The position numbers and the translations under genes are program-made. 64,000 nucleotides of DNA from Laetiporus sulphureus 93-53. Taxonomy: Eukaryota > Basidiomycota > Agaricomycetes > Polyporales > Laetiporaceae. The DNA is taken from positions 124,001-188,000 of the forward strand of contig NW_024468536.1 of the NCBI RefSeq assembly GCF_001632365.1. Direction: 5' to 3'. Positions 25,401-36,897 of this stretch are shown piece after piece; within the stretch, counting starts at the first letter, position 1, and each line of letters opens with the position of its first letter. The notes below the pieces were generated by a model. The model did no database searches. It was not told the DNA's origin and saw only the letters and a list, made by a program, of their open reading frames with translations.

Positions 25401-28400
25401 TCCGAACCACCATCGTCCGCGTGCTGCGAATCATTCACCGTGTTTTTGAGATTCAGGACATTTTCCTGGACATCTTGCTCCCATCACTCGCGGATGTACA
25501 GAGTCTTGCCGACATTGGCGAAGTACATCCCGCATCCTACTTTGTCAGGTTTGACACAGCTCTTTCGTACACCCCAGAACATGTACCTGCAGTTGCGGCT
25601 TATGTGGCCTATCCGCGCTATCCCGAGTTGAATCTGCTGAGCGTCAAGATCTTGACCCTTCTAGCAGCATCTACGTCTCTTTCCCAGCTTCCGCTATTGA
25701 TTGACAAGAGCGCCGAGTCTGCGCGCATACTGGATGGTTATCAAACAATCATGGATATGGATGTGCTGGAAGATGTCGAAGAGACAGAGCTCATTGCTGA
25801 ACAGAACACGGGTGCTGGTGCTCCGGATGTCGACGAGCCGTCGGGCATCCTTACGCAAGCAATCCGTCTAGCAATGCTGGACCTATTTATTCAGCACACT
25901 CATTCCAGCCGACCCTATCCCAACGTGTCTCATTTGCTTCTATTCGGCGGTGCTATCTCTGAATTCCAGATTCAAGACCCACACGCTCTAGGTGCCCGGC
26001 GCTCGTGCGTGCACTCGATAATTGACTTGCTGAATGAAGGCGTGCCCAAGCTCAGGAGCAAGGGGCGTGCTCGGAAACATACAGTCTCTGCTAATCCATT
26101 ATTTGCAACGCTTCCGTCCTTCGCTGAACGATGCTACCGCGTTATCTTCCAACTTTGTCAGCATCCTCGCACTTCCGAATCTACTATGCGTTATCTCCGT
26201 ACACGCGAAGACTTCGTCACCCGACATCTTGCTGTCATCCCATTCATGGCACCGTCCACAGACATTGGGCAAGATCCTTTCATCGAGGTGTTGTATAACG
26301 ATGGATCGCGCGTCAACACAACCTCTAACGACTTTGCTGCATTCATGCGACTACGATCTTGGATTCTCGACATGGTCGCATTGGAATTGCATGTCTTGAC
26401 TAGTAAGGGGCTTAACAAGAGCATCGCAGAACTATTGGAGCTCCTGTTCGGCAGCGAGGAAGACTTTCTGGAGGGAGATCAAGCAACCTCGACCAATGAT
26501 GCGCTACGACCATTCCGCGAGGTGGGCCAATCGCACATCAGAATCATCGAGTTCTTGCAATCGTTAGATTTCGACTGGTCTGACAGCTTACAACTCCAGC
26601 TCCAGCATGTGGAGTTACAATTTCTCGGCAAGCTAAACCTGCTGAGCTGCCTCCGTAGCGATCCGTCAGGGTGTGAAGTTGTAGACCGAAATGCAGTACT
26701 CTCTCTTCTGGCCGTCGCTCGGCGTAACCTCCATCATCAAGGTCGCATAACCACGTCAGCAGATGCCCAGCAGCTCAACGCTGAGACTTCGTACATTGTC
26801 GAGAGCTGTGCTGTCGAGAATCATCGACGAGGAGTCCGATTCGCCGCCTCGAATGGTTTCGATGCGTGGAGGAGACTGCTCGACATGTGCCTTCTGAAGT
26901 GTTTCGAACGGCTACCTCATGACCGGCGCGAGACTATGCTTTTTGACCTACTTCATGCAATTCCTACTGTCATGCGGTCCCCTAACGTCGAAGAGTCCGT
27001 CTCCATTTTACTGGCGGAGGCGATGGAGTCTACCATCACAAAGTTACGCCAGGACAGGTATCATCAAGTCATTCTCCAGTCTGCTGGTGGGGATGTGGAA
27101 GCTGGGGCGCTTCCTGCAGAACGGCTTTATGCTCTTCTTCGCAGCATCTTAGACTGTATAATGGACAACAACCGCCAAGAACTGGTCCGCGGCAATCTGT
27201 ACGCATCTCTCATCCATTATTTGCGCCTGGTGACGTCAGCCGACGCCACTGAGCTTGCCGAGAGTGACCAGCCACTGTCCGCTTCTCTTACTGGTTCTAT
27301 CAGTCTAAATGGGTCTGTTTTATTGCCTTCTGGTCAGCCCGCTGCCCGTTCCAAGCTCATGGAAGGTAGTTTGACGACCTTGAGAGGCTTCATGGATCGT
27401 CTGGTCTCCTCCGTCGCTCGTGATGCTGTTGATGGGTCCGATGTGTGGAAGACTATCTCGTTCATATTGCTTGATTCCCTTGCGAAGCTAGGCCGTCTGG
27501 AGAAACAACCAGCGATACTTAAAGCACTTGCTCGCCAAGGCTTCCTGGCTGGTTTCGTTCGTGGTATAAAGGAATCCGACAAACGGCTGCAGGATACTCT
27601 CGCTCCAGATCCATGTATGTCCAGTATCTTGCTCACCTGAACATCAATGACCTGACTATGTGTAGCTGAACTGAATTCGCTCTTCGTTTACGAGGCCAAG
27701 ATGGCGCTGTTCATCCGCATGTCGCAAAGCAGACCAGGCGCTGAACGTCTGCTGGAGTCCAGAATTATTTCAATTTTGGCCGATTGCGACTATTTAGATG
27801 CCAGGCCAGAGGCTGATCAAGCGTTCATGGGTAAGCACCTTCCGCGGATGAGCATATGAATTACATTACTGAATGTCTGTTTCAATGCAGATCAAGATAC
27901 CTTCCTGCCATCTGCCACTCAGCGGTACCATCAGCTTTTCCTCCCGGCGCTTCAGCTCCTCAACGGAATGTTGATGACGCTCGGTCATCAGCATATATCG
28001 GCCGGGAATCAGGTCCGCTCCTTCGCAAGTCTTGTCCGCTCGTATCGTTGACTATCAATTATTGCAGACATTGCACTTCATCTCGAGCCACAGAGACACT
28101 CTCATTCTGCTACTTAAGAATGAGGTTGATGAATTCTCATTGTCTGTCACGGAGGAGCTGCGTCTCCTTGTTTGCCTATGCACGGACGTCGTGGATCAAG
28201 TGCCGAAGACAGAGTTGGTGAGTTGGATTTATTCCTTACCTGAGTTACTTGTTACCGACGCGATTTCAGCTATCCAATTCCGGCTTCGGGCCCATCCATG
28301 CCGCAATATCATCACTGGCAGCAAGATGTCTTGGCAACAGACATTGGTCTGAGCGCATCACGCCCCAGACGGCTGACGAGCTGGAGAACGCTGGCACTAC

Positions 28401-29494
28401 TAGACCAGGTAATCATTTCGAATATCATGAGATTGTGTGGTGGCTGATAGTTTTGTATTAGGCTTTGGCAATGAAAGCCAATTCCGAGTAGACGTGCATC
28501 AGAAGGATCGTCTGCTCCGCAGAGCTCTGATTGCTTACCTGGGAGCGGCCAGCGATTCCACAGGTAGTCATAACGTTGCAGCGAATTTTGGTACCGGAGC
28601 TCACAATTTCAATTTATCATAGAACCGGATCTGACGGTGGTGCTGTCCCCTTCGATCAACAACCCGAGACAAGAAGAACGCTCCGGTCGCTATATCGGTG
28701 TGTCTCATCCGCGTCGACTTGTATTGAGGTCCTGAAATCTTCCGCAGCCGTCGTACCCACACTCAGCGACGCGATTGAGTTGCTGAATCTCCTGTGTGAT
28801 GATCTAACAAACTCCTTGAAGCGCATTGTCGACATATCTGCCGAGCTTACCTCGCAGGATTATATCAGGGTCGACAGGATCGAAGATGTATGTGGTGCAT
28901 GTAATAGCCTGACATAGGATGCTCAATTTGCCTACAGATTCTGCCGATCTCGAATGCTGACCTTTTGGACAACCTCGACATGCGGCAGAAGCAGTCTTTG
29001 ATCAGCCGCGAGCTTGGCCTCTGGCGCGTCGATTCCCACCGTTGGACCATGACTTTGCTCAGTGAGTCGTCGGTTTTGCACTATGCGTGATGTCTGTTTT
29101 TATGTTCTAACCGGACTGAAGGCTCGATGGAAATGATGCTCTTGCTCCTTTGGCGGCACCTTGCATACTACTGTGAGGGGCAACACCTCGAGACGTCCGA
29201 GAAGCACAGTTCGAAACTCTACGCGATGCGCTTAACAATTCCTGCCGACGTAGAGGCGTTGACAGCGGAGGCAGCACGGAAGTTGTTGCCTGTATTAGAG
29301 CGGCTACGAGGACTAGACTTGGTAAGTGTATCGTCGTTGTGTATATTCGCATTCCGGTTTCTGATGACGAATTGCAGAGCGAAGAGACGCTGGGAAAGGA
29401 CTGGCAATCATATCGAAGCTACATTGAGATCATGACGCGGCGGATGAAGGACACAATTGGTGTCACCGAGGGACCGGAGGTCCTCGCCTCATAA
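22479..29494 (+). CDS. NUP192: Nucleoporin Nup192/Nup205, inner-ring scaffold of the nuclear pore
   Basis: Very large gene. An N-terminal exon starts at 22479 (MSSLSHLRATIRSILSP), a second exon contains RQALFISQQLDCSERFV and the family-typical RRRDLADCMRYILEAA, and one giant exon of about 4.4 kb runs to about 27616. At least seven smaller exons follow, ending ...GPEVLAS at 29494. The protein is about 1950 residues of almost entirely alpha-helical repeats, matching the size of Nup192/Nup205 (about 1700-2000 aa). The pattern of leucine-rich helices, the N-terminal DCxRYILEA segment and the overall length support the call. Family members form the inner ring and bind Nup93/Nic96 and Nup53. An ATG at 22428 would add 17 residues. 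The C-terminal exon borders are approximate. Confidence 0.88.
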
Positions 29495-29658
29495 AACGAC
29501 TCATGATCATCATGAGCCCACCCACCTGGATGGATGTACTATACGGCGGTGCTGATTATTAGGAAAGACGAGATGTATCTGAAATGAATATATTACCAGC
29601 TACGCATGCAATATGGTCCGGACAAGCAAGAATTAAGGAATGGTATACATTTTGGACG

Positions 29659-30590
29659 CTAGACGGGCAGTAGGCTTCCGGCGCCGCGGAGGGCCATCTG
29701 GCCGCCGAAGCGAAGAGTCGTGACTCCTCCGGGGAAATAAGCGAGGACATAGGAGACAAGGGCGACAACCTGGAGAACGGTCAAGGCATGCTCCTTGAGA
29801 TCAAGTAGGTTGAATACCTACTTGGATGATGGCACCTATGAGGGAGCCGACGTATGAATGCGCCTGATGACAGGTACTGTCATTAGAGAGTGTGCCGGCT
29901 AGCGATTAGGTACAACGCACCCCTAGCGAGAAGTACAGCGTGATCGCTAGACTTGAGATATAGGCGATGGAGAATGGCAGTCGCTCTTTGGACACGAGGT
30001 GCTTTAAGTGGTTTATTGGCCCTATGAGAACCGAGAAGCTGTACATGCATGTTCAGCAACTGCGTTCTCTGCATTCTGTTACCACAAAGAACTCACCCAA
30101 ACATCACCAGCAAGCTCCCGAGGCTGCCGTTTGCACATCACAGTGTCAGGTTCCATGGCAGCTACGAGGCAGAGCAACGTACCTGAAGGCTAAGGCGAAC
30201 TTGGCTGGCCGCAATGCGAGCAGTGGCAGTGTGAAGAAGGCGACGAAGAAGCACACTGCTGCACCGAGCAAACATCCTCCGAATCCCAGCAATCTAGCGG
30301 ACAGGGCGAGCAGAATCAAAGCGCCCGAGGTTAACGATGCGGCATGTTCCCGTGGATAGAGCAGACAGCCCGACGCACCTCTCCCATCTCGACAACGCAA
30401 AGTATGCCTCCTCGTCGTTCGTCCGCTCGGTCGAGCGCAGCGGGATGTACCCGCCGCCGATTGCATTGTAGAAACGCGAGAACCTGCCCGGTGGAGTGCC
30501 GGCTGCGTCTTGCGTAGCGTCGCCGTTTCCCTGCGCCCACCGAAACTGAGCGAGGTTGCTTCTGAAGGACTGCTCGGTCGAGTTGGACAT
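29659..30590 (-). CDS. SFT2: SFT2-like vesicle transport protein, Golgi, four membrane spans
   Basis: Read from ATG 30590 (MSNSTEQSFRSNLAQFRW) to the stop at 29659. The cytosolic N-terminus contains YIPLRS-ERT-EEAYFALSRWER, then four hydrophobic segments: LLGFGGCLLGAAVCFFVAFF; a segment after LRPAKFALAF; one around INHLKHLVSKERLPFSIAYI; and QVVALVSYVLAYFPGG. The tail is TLRFGGQMALRG. This matches fungal SFT2-domain proteins, which act with t-SNAREs such as Sed5 in retrograde traffic to the Golgi. Length, about 210-220 aa, is usual for the family. It converges with the nucleoporin gene; the stop codons are about 165 bp apart. Confidence 0.87.
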
Positions 30591-31259
30591 GGCTAGGCGG
30601 CCAGTGAGGATTGTAGGATTAAGTGGTTATATATGCCGCTGATGATGGCGTCCGGAAGTCGAAAGTCGAGGCGGCCATCAAACTTTGGTCATGCACTCTC
30701 ATGTGCACTGCTTTTGTCTCGCGGCTAAGATTTTCTGAACGGTGTTTCCCTTTGAGACAACGCTATGGCGACGTTGGCTGGACGTGTTTCATCGCGACAT
30801 CTTCGAGCCAAGGTGGTGGTTATGTCGCCTGCTATGTCAACGCCACGGGGCTGCACCCGCTGTTCTCATTAGATCTATGCAACCGTAAAGACACTGCCTC
30901 GGTAAGTCGCCATTATTTTTGAAAAACGACTGACTACTAAAGACAATGAGTATCGTGACCATGCGAAGTTGAACGGTATGGTTTTCTCATTGGAGTAAGA
31001 TGTTTTGGAGTAGCATCTTATACAACGATCGCAGCTCTGCTTCAGACATGCGGTCGTTGTATACGGGTACTATGCTGCGATACTTTCACATTCACACGAC
31101 AGCCTCACGAGGGCGCGCAGTTTGGAAGTGGAGAGAAGATCAATGTATACTGCTCCTCAAACGGTGTGAGCCGCATACTTGCAAGCTTCCAAGCAACAAG
31201 CACGCATATCGACTTATAATAAGGGCCTGGGGATTACGTCTGCACGAGGATGATACTCA
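30591..31259. other. Intergenic region upstream of the SFT2-like gene
   Basis: No gene recognised. Open frames here are short and lack motifs. A degenerate P450 fragment starts at the right end. Confidence 0.4.
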
Positions 31260-31480
31260 TGCACCATGCATGCTTCCTATGACCCAAGCATCGCCATGCT
31301 GGTGCTTGGTGCTCTGGCCGCCCTCATCGCGCACGCTGGGGAACTGCCACGGGTCGAACTGCTCTGGGTTAGGATGGAACTGTTCGTCGAGGTTAGTTCG
31401 CCCCCATCCGCGAACGTGTACTTTGCTCCTGCTTTCCGTTTCAGGAATCCTATCAAAGGAGCACAGTGAAATCATCACTG
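31260..31480 (-). pseudogene. Degenerate cytochrome P450 C-terminal fragment
   Basis: The minus strand encodes EQFHPNPEQFDPWQFPSVRDEGG followed by QSTKHQ. This is the stretch that in fungal P450s lies between the K helix and the haem loop (pattern HPxPExFDPxRF then KHQ). The ExxR motif and haem-binding Cys loop are not found in reasonable position, so this is read as a remnant. An intact P450 gene lies about 3 kb away (34500-36897), which suggests an old duplicate. Confidence 0.45.
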
Positions 31481-31665
31481 AGACCGGGTCCAACCATGCT
31501 CTCGCACTACCGAAAGTACCAGTGGGAGAAGAGGATGCGGTGAAGCACAGGTACTGCATTTAAACTGGGTATTATATCGTCATTTCCATCGCATTTGGAA
31601 AGCGAGACGATGTTAATCTTATAAGACTCGATAATCTTAGATATATCTGAACCGATCTGTGGATC

Positions 31666-32618
31666 TTACATGCTTGATGCAAGCTGCTTGAATGCCTTTG
31701 TGTTTTCCTCAATCGCAACCTCTGCCGGCAATCTCTCCATGCTCGACGCGCCAAAGAATCCGTGGATGCCTGACGTCCTACTCAGCACATAATGCGCATC
31801 TTCCACCCTCGCGATCGGACCGCCATGGCACAACACGATAATCCCTGGGCTGATCTGCACCGCCGCGTTCCGGCACTCCTGGACTGTGCGCACGCAATCG
31901 TCCAGTGTCACGCTCGTCTTCGCACCAATGCTGCCTGACGTGGTCAGGCCCATGTGGACGACGAGCACGTCTGCACCCGCACGCGCCATCGCCTCCGCCT
32001 GCGCCACGTCAAACACGTAGGGCGTCGTGAGCAGCCCGAGCTGGTGCGCCTCGCGGATCATGTCGACCTCGAGGCCGTAGCCCATACCTGTCTCTTCGAG
32101 GTTCTGGCGGAAGGTGCCATCGATGAGGCCGACTGTTGGGAAGTTTTGCACGCCGCAGAAGCCGATGTCCTTCAGCTGGCGCAGAAAGTGGGGCATTGAC
32201 CGGAAGGGGTCTGTGCCGCACACCCCCGCCAACACGCCTGCCCGTTGCACCACCGGAAGCACCTCGTTTGCCTGTGATTGTCAATAGGTGAGACGGGGCG
32301 GGTAGGAGTGTTGATATGCAACGTTGCTGACCATCTCGAGGACGATAGCGTTGGCATCTCCGTAAGGCATGAGACCCGCGAGAGAGCCCCGCCCTGCCAT
32401 GCGGAACCGGCCGCTATTGTAGAGCACGATCAGGTCTGCTCCGCCTTTCTCTATGAACTTGGCGGAGAGACCAATACCTAGTACATAAGGCTATCATAAG
32501 GAGACATCCTATTAAGAGATGTATTCATACCAGCTCCAGCGCCTAGGATTATCTTGCCCGTGGCGATCGTCTCGCGCAATCTTTGCAGAGCCTCCTCCCT
32601 GTTCGTTGGGCGCGGCAT
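31666..32618 (-). CDS. TIM-barrel enzyme of the PEP_hydrolase/Tm-1 C-terminal family
   Basis: Three exons read from ATG 32618 ([18 protein letters not shown]) to the stop at 31666, about 280 aa. Features: [19 protein letters not shown] with a Gly-rich start; [65 protein letters not shown]; and [16 protein letters not shown], which is a barrel-type phosphate-binding end. This is the conserved TIM-barrel family found in bacteria, fungi and plants, where it forms the C-terminal half of Tm-1-like proteins. Catalysed reaction is not established. It is transcribed away from the UPF0261 gene, start codons 249 bp apart, suggesting shared control and a joint function. Confidence 0.87.
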
Positions 32619-32867
32619 GTTTGCAAGGATCGGAAGGTACGTGCACCTGTGAGAGGGCTGATATTATACGTTCGCAGGATAGACTTCACTATCCCTCGGC
32701 ATTGCGCTGGAAGTACGTCACCTGCGTCATGCGGTGAGCCGATCAATCCGTCTCCTCGCACAGTGTTCCGTCAGCTGCCACTCGTGCGGCGCATGGGAAA
32801 TCGTGGTTTAGGGGGTCAATGTATATACAGTACTCCTGAACGGCGGCAAACCGCGAGGTCGGTCAAA
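32619..32867. promoter_or_regulatory. Short divergent promoter between TIM-barrel and UPF0261 genes
   Basis: Only 249 bp separate the two start codons. It contains a TATA-like TGTATATACAG about 45 bp before the UPF0261 start. The compact head-to-head layout, with partners that are fused in other organisms, argues for co-regulation. Confidence 0.5.
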
Positions 32868-34151
32868 ATGTCGAGTTCAACACCCACCGTTGTACTGTTG
32901 GGTACATGCGACACCAAGCTCGAGGAGCTCCTATATGTCCACGACAAGTTGGTGAAAGACCACGGCGTCAACTGCAAGCTCATAGACGTGGGCCGCGACG
33001 CGTGTTCACACCCCGCCATCGCCATCACTCAGGATGAGCTTTTCAAAAACTCAGGTCTTCCGCCACCCAAAGACCTCCACGCTCTTCCACGAGGAGAACT
33101 GATCTCAACGATCATCAAACACACTAAACCCGTCGTGTCCTCTCTGTACAGATCCCAGAGCATCCACGCCGCGCTCTGTCTCGGGGGCAGCGGCGGCTCG
33201 TCTCTCGGCGCAGAGGTGATGCGCGCCGCCCTTCCCATCGGCTTTCCGAAGCTCATCGTAAGCACCATGGCCGCCGGAGACGTGCGTCCGTACGTGGGCG
33301 AATCGGACATCGCGATGATGCACAGCGTCGTAGACATCGCAGGGCTGAACGACATCCTCTGCGCCGTCCTCGAGAACGCTGCGGGAGCCATTGCAGGCAT
33401 GGCGCGGGTGCAGCTCGCACGCAACAATCGCTCAGCGCCGTCGTCTCCTCATAACAAGCGCATCGCAATCACCATGTTCGGCGTGACCACGCCCGCCGTC
33501 ACCTACGCTCGCGCGCTCCTCTCCGCCTACCCCTGCACGACATACGTCTTCCACGCCACGGGCGCAGGCGGACGCGCGCTCGAGCGGCTTGCATCCGAGC
33601 ACTTTTGGGCGGGCATACTCGACCTGACGATCACCGAACTCGTCGACGCGCTCGTCGGCGGCATCCTCAGCGCAGGCAATGCACGTCTCACCGCCGCGGC
33701 CGCCGCCCGCATCCCGCAAGTGATCTCGCTCGGTGCGCTCGACATGGCGAACTTTGGGCCGCGCGCGACTGTGCCAGCGCAGTACGACGAGCGAAATTTG
33801 TTTCAGCACAACCCGAGCATCACGTTGATGCGCACGTCGCGCGAGGAGTGCGCGATTTTGGGGCGGCAGATCGCCGAGCGTCTGCGCGACGCGGATCCTA
33901 GTCGGACGGAGGTGTGGGTACCCAGGGCGGGAGTGAGCGCGCTCAGTGTGCGTGGTCAGCCGTTTTGGGATCCAGACGCGGATGAGGCACTGTTCTCCGC
34001 CGTCAGAGATGGCCTGAAGGGGAGCGGCATTCGGGTCGTAGAAGAGGACAGGGACATCAATGACCCCGCCTTCGTGGCGGGAATGGTGCGTAGGCTGGTG
34101 GACATGATGGAGATGGAGCCTATACCTGGGAAGAAAGCTGAGATACTATAA
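32868..34151 (+). CDS. UPF0261/Tm-1-like ATP-binding protein
   Basis: A single uninterrupted exon of 427 codons, unusual in this intron-rich window. The start MSSSTPTVVLLGTCDTKLEE has the family hallmark GTxDTKxxE; an in-frame ATG far upstream would overlap the divergent gene. Further motifs: LCLGGSGGSSLGAEVMRAALPIGFPKLIVSTMAAGDV; the GESDIAMMHSVVDIAGLN block; MFGVTTPAV; EVFHATGAGG-type FHATGAGGRALE; TITELVDALVGG; IPQVISLGALDMANFGP; and RTSREECAILGRQIAERL. In tomato Tm-1 this domain binds ATP and is followed by a TIM barrel on the same chain. Here the two are separate divergent genes. Enzymatic activity in fungi is unknown to me. Confidence 0.92.
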   Translation: MSSSTPTVVLLGTCDTKLEELLYVHDKLVKDHGVNCKLIDVGRDACSHPAIAITQDELFKNSGLPPPKDLHALPRGELISTIIKHTKPVVSSLYRSQSIHAALCLGGSGGSSLGAEVMRAALPIGFPKLIVSTMAAGDVRPYVGESDIAMMHSVVDIAGLNDILCAVLENAAGAIAGMARVQLARNNRSAPSSPHNKRIAITMFGVTTPAVTYARALLSAYPCTTYVFHATGAGGRALERLASEHFWAGILDLTITELVDALVGGILSAGNARLTAAAAARIPQVISLGALDMANFGPRATVPAQYDERNLFQHNPSITLMRTSREECAILGRQIAERLRDADPSRTEVWVPRAGVSALSVRGQPFWDPDADEALFSAVRDGLKGSGIRVVEEDRDINDPAFVAGMVRRLVDMMEMEPIPGKKAEIL

Positions 34152-34499
34152 TGAGTATAGGGGCGAAGGGCTCCTGGAGCACGACGTACGTCGTGCAACA
34201 TTCCCTGCTATCTGACATGTTTGCGGGACCTCTGTAACGTGCTCATAATGTAACCATCTTGCACCATAGCGCCACCTTAATGATCCCCCATACAGTCGAC
34301 TGCTCTGAGCATACTACCTCGGTAGTCATGAGCAGGCGAGTCTGCACAATAATGCTATGCAAGCCAGCGAATCATTTGTTGTCTGACTTGACATGAGAAG
34401 TACATGAGTTGGTACAAACAAAAGATGAACTGTCCTGTGTTACCCTTACCACGAGCAATTATATATACAAACATCCATCGCGAGTCGCACGTCCACAGG
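34152..34499. other. 3'-3' intergenic region
   Basis: Between the UPF0261 stop and the P450 stop. No gene seen. Confidence 0.4.
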
Positions 34500-36897
34500 T
34501 CAAGCGCGTCGGTACGGCTTGATCAACAGCGGCATCTGAGCGCCCTTCTCCTTCTCGCTGCGCACGAGCGGCCGCTGCACCACCGCTGACTTTTTGATGA
34601 TATCGCTCGCGGGCACGGCCAGCTCGAACTCGAACGCACGCACGAGCGTGAAGATCAACGCTTTCATCCTATGTAAGTGGAGTCACGGAATGTGTGAAGC
34701 GTTAAAACATAGCAAAGGTGGATGGGGGCTCACTCGACGAGGGAGAAGCGGTAGCCGATGCACGAGCGTGGGCCGCCGAGGAAACTCATCATGTTTCCCC
34801 ACACGCCCGGAATGTTCTGCACAGCTTCGGGGATGGACGCCCATCGTTCTGGCCTATTAGTGAGTGCCCGCTGTCAGCGCAGTTCTGATATCTGGGGAGA
34901 TGGCTATGCATGACGCACTTGAATTCAAATGCGTCCTCACCCCACAATGCCTTGGATCTGTTTATTGCGAGGATGGGGATGAAAATTGGGGTGTCCTTGG
35001 TTACCCTGTACAGCCCAGTGTCTGTCAAAGATCTGGGGTGCCGACGAATTTGTAGATCAGAGTTTCCTACCTGATGCTGTCGTGCAGCTCTCCATGGATG
35101 TCGGCGTACGGAGTATTAAGCGGGATGACGTCCTCTTTGACCGCGATACGGATGGTGTTGGGAACCGGAGCATGTACACGCATCGTCTCGCGTACGACGG
35201 CGTCGAGGTACGGGAGTTCGTTCAGTTCGTCCATGGTGGGGTTGTCGGTAGGCACGTTCCACAGCTCCTCGCGCAGCTTCTCTTGAACCTCGGGAGCTTG
35301 CGTGAGAGCAAATAGACACCACATCGTCGCGTTGCTTGTCGTCTCATGTCCTGCGACCAGGAAGCTGGAGTATTCATTGAGCGGATGAATGACAGCACCC
35401 TGAGATTGACTCACGTCGGCACCTCTGTGATGCGAACAATCAGTATTGCACATCATCATATGCGAAAGATGAATCACGTACGGGCCAGCACGTCCTCATC
35501 TGAGAGCCTCTGGCTCTCCGGTAGATCGGTCGCCATATTCGCCTTGATCAACAAGGTCAGTAAGTCTCGCCCTTGCAAACCAGTGTCATTCTCTTTCTGG
35601 CCGGACTGAATAGCCTTCGCGATCTCCGCCTTCCTCTCCGCAATAAGTTGCATACCAATGCGTTTCATCACCTTCTGAGCGGCAGCCATTCGTGACGACC
35701 GTCTATCAGGCTATAATGATTGCATGAGTGGAGCTTTGAACTACCTTTAAGCTGCAACGCAGAGACATACGATGAGACGGAGAGGCGGAAACAATGCCTT
35801 CAGAGTGACAATTAGGGATGGGCCCGTGAGCGATCGGAACAAGACCTCGAAGGCCTGGTTCAGTTCGTTGCCTTTGCCTTCAGTGTTTAGAGCATCGAAG
35901 TGATAGTTGAAGCCTTGCGAATGTTGCAGGTAAATGAACACCGATATGCATCTGTGACATGATAAAATGGAGGTCTCACCAGCCAACCCTATGACATCGA
36001 GCGTCATCTTGCTGAGCCCGTTGAGGACATCTATACGCATTGGCGCGCTATGCTCCGCTATCTTCGCACTCCATACGTCGCGAAGCTGTACTGCGGTTTC
36101 ACATTGCGAGGGCTCAAAAGTAGGCGAGAGACACGTACTTGCATGGCTTTCTCAATGAAGATCTCGGTCAACTCCCGTATTTGGGCAGGTCCGAATGCAG
36201 GGTTCTACACGAAGATGGTCAGCTTTTCCCTCGCATACTGGGACGGATGTATTGTACCATGATTCTCCTCTAAAAATTTGGAAATTGATCAGCTTATAGG
36301 GAAGCATTTCGTAATAAACACACCTGCTGATGGTGCTGTTCGCCTGATTGTAAATTCAGACATGTTGGACATTCATAGAAGATTGTCTGTGCTGATGTAC
36401 TGACCTTCTACCACTAGAAGACCTGTGTGAGGTTGTTGAGCACAGAGAAGAGGACCCGAGTAGTACTATGCCAACCTTCGCCTAGGATCTGGCCCAAACT
36501 GTATCGGGCCAGCCAAGGTTTCTGATAATCCATAGAATGGCTGAGGACATGATTCAATGCCCTTGTATCCAAGGTGTAGAGCCTGTCGCGCTGTACAAGC
36601 CTGTTATTACTGGCATAGCACATGCCAATTCAAGCGCGGGCTACCCACGTTGAGCCACCCCTTGTACTTGATTGTAGGTCCATATTTCTCGGTCCAAGCT
36701 TCGTGGAGTACAGAATGATCTGCTTTGAGGATCTGCAGCATGTTTCCAGAGATCCAGCTTGGATTGGGCGGCCCTGACAGATCACGCAACGGGGACTTGT
36801 AGGGGCCAATGATGACGATGTATATCACTTTCCACAAGCCATAGGCAACGAGAGCCGCACACAGCGACAGCAGGAGGTTTGTGAATACGGTGATCAT
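34500..36897 (-). CDS. Cytochrome P450 monooxygenase, ER membrane-anchored
   Basis: Many short exons read from ATG 36897 to the stop at 34500. The N-terminus ([20 protein letters not shown]) is a hydrophobic membrane anchor, followed by the proline-rich hinge [14 protein letters not shown]. The I-helix oxygen-binding motif is AGHETTS, the K-helix ExxR is ETMR within [19 protein letters not shown], and the haem loop is [14 protein letters not shown] with the ligand Cys (FxxGxRxCxG). All essential motifs are present. The tail ends LLIKPYRRA. Substrate and CYP family cannot be assigned by eye. The enzyme would need an ER P450 reductase. A P450 remnant nearby suggests local duplication. Confidence 0.92.

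Noticed and set aside
33432..33809. Antisense frames in the UPF0261 gene
   Set aside because: Shadows of a GC-rich single exon whose sense frame has the full family motif set.
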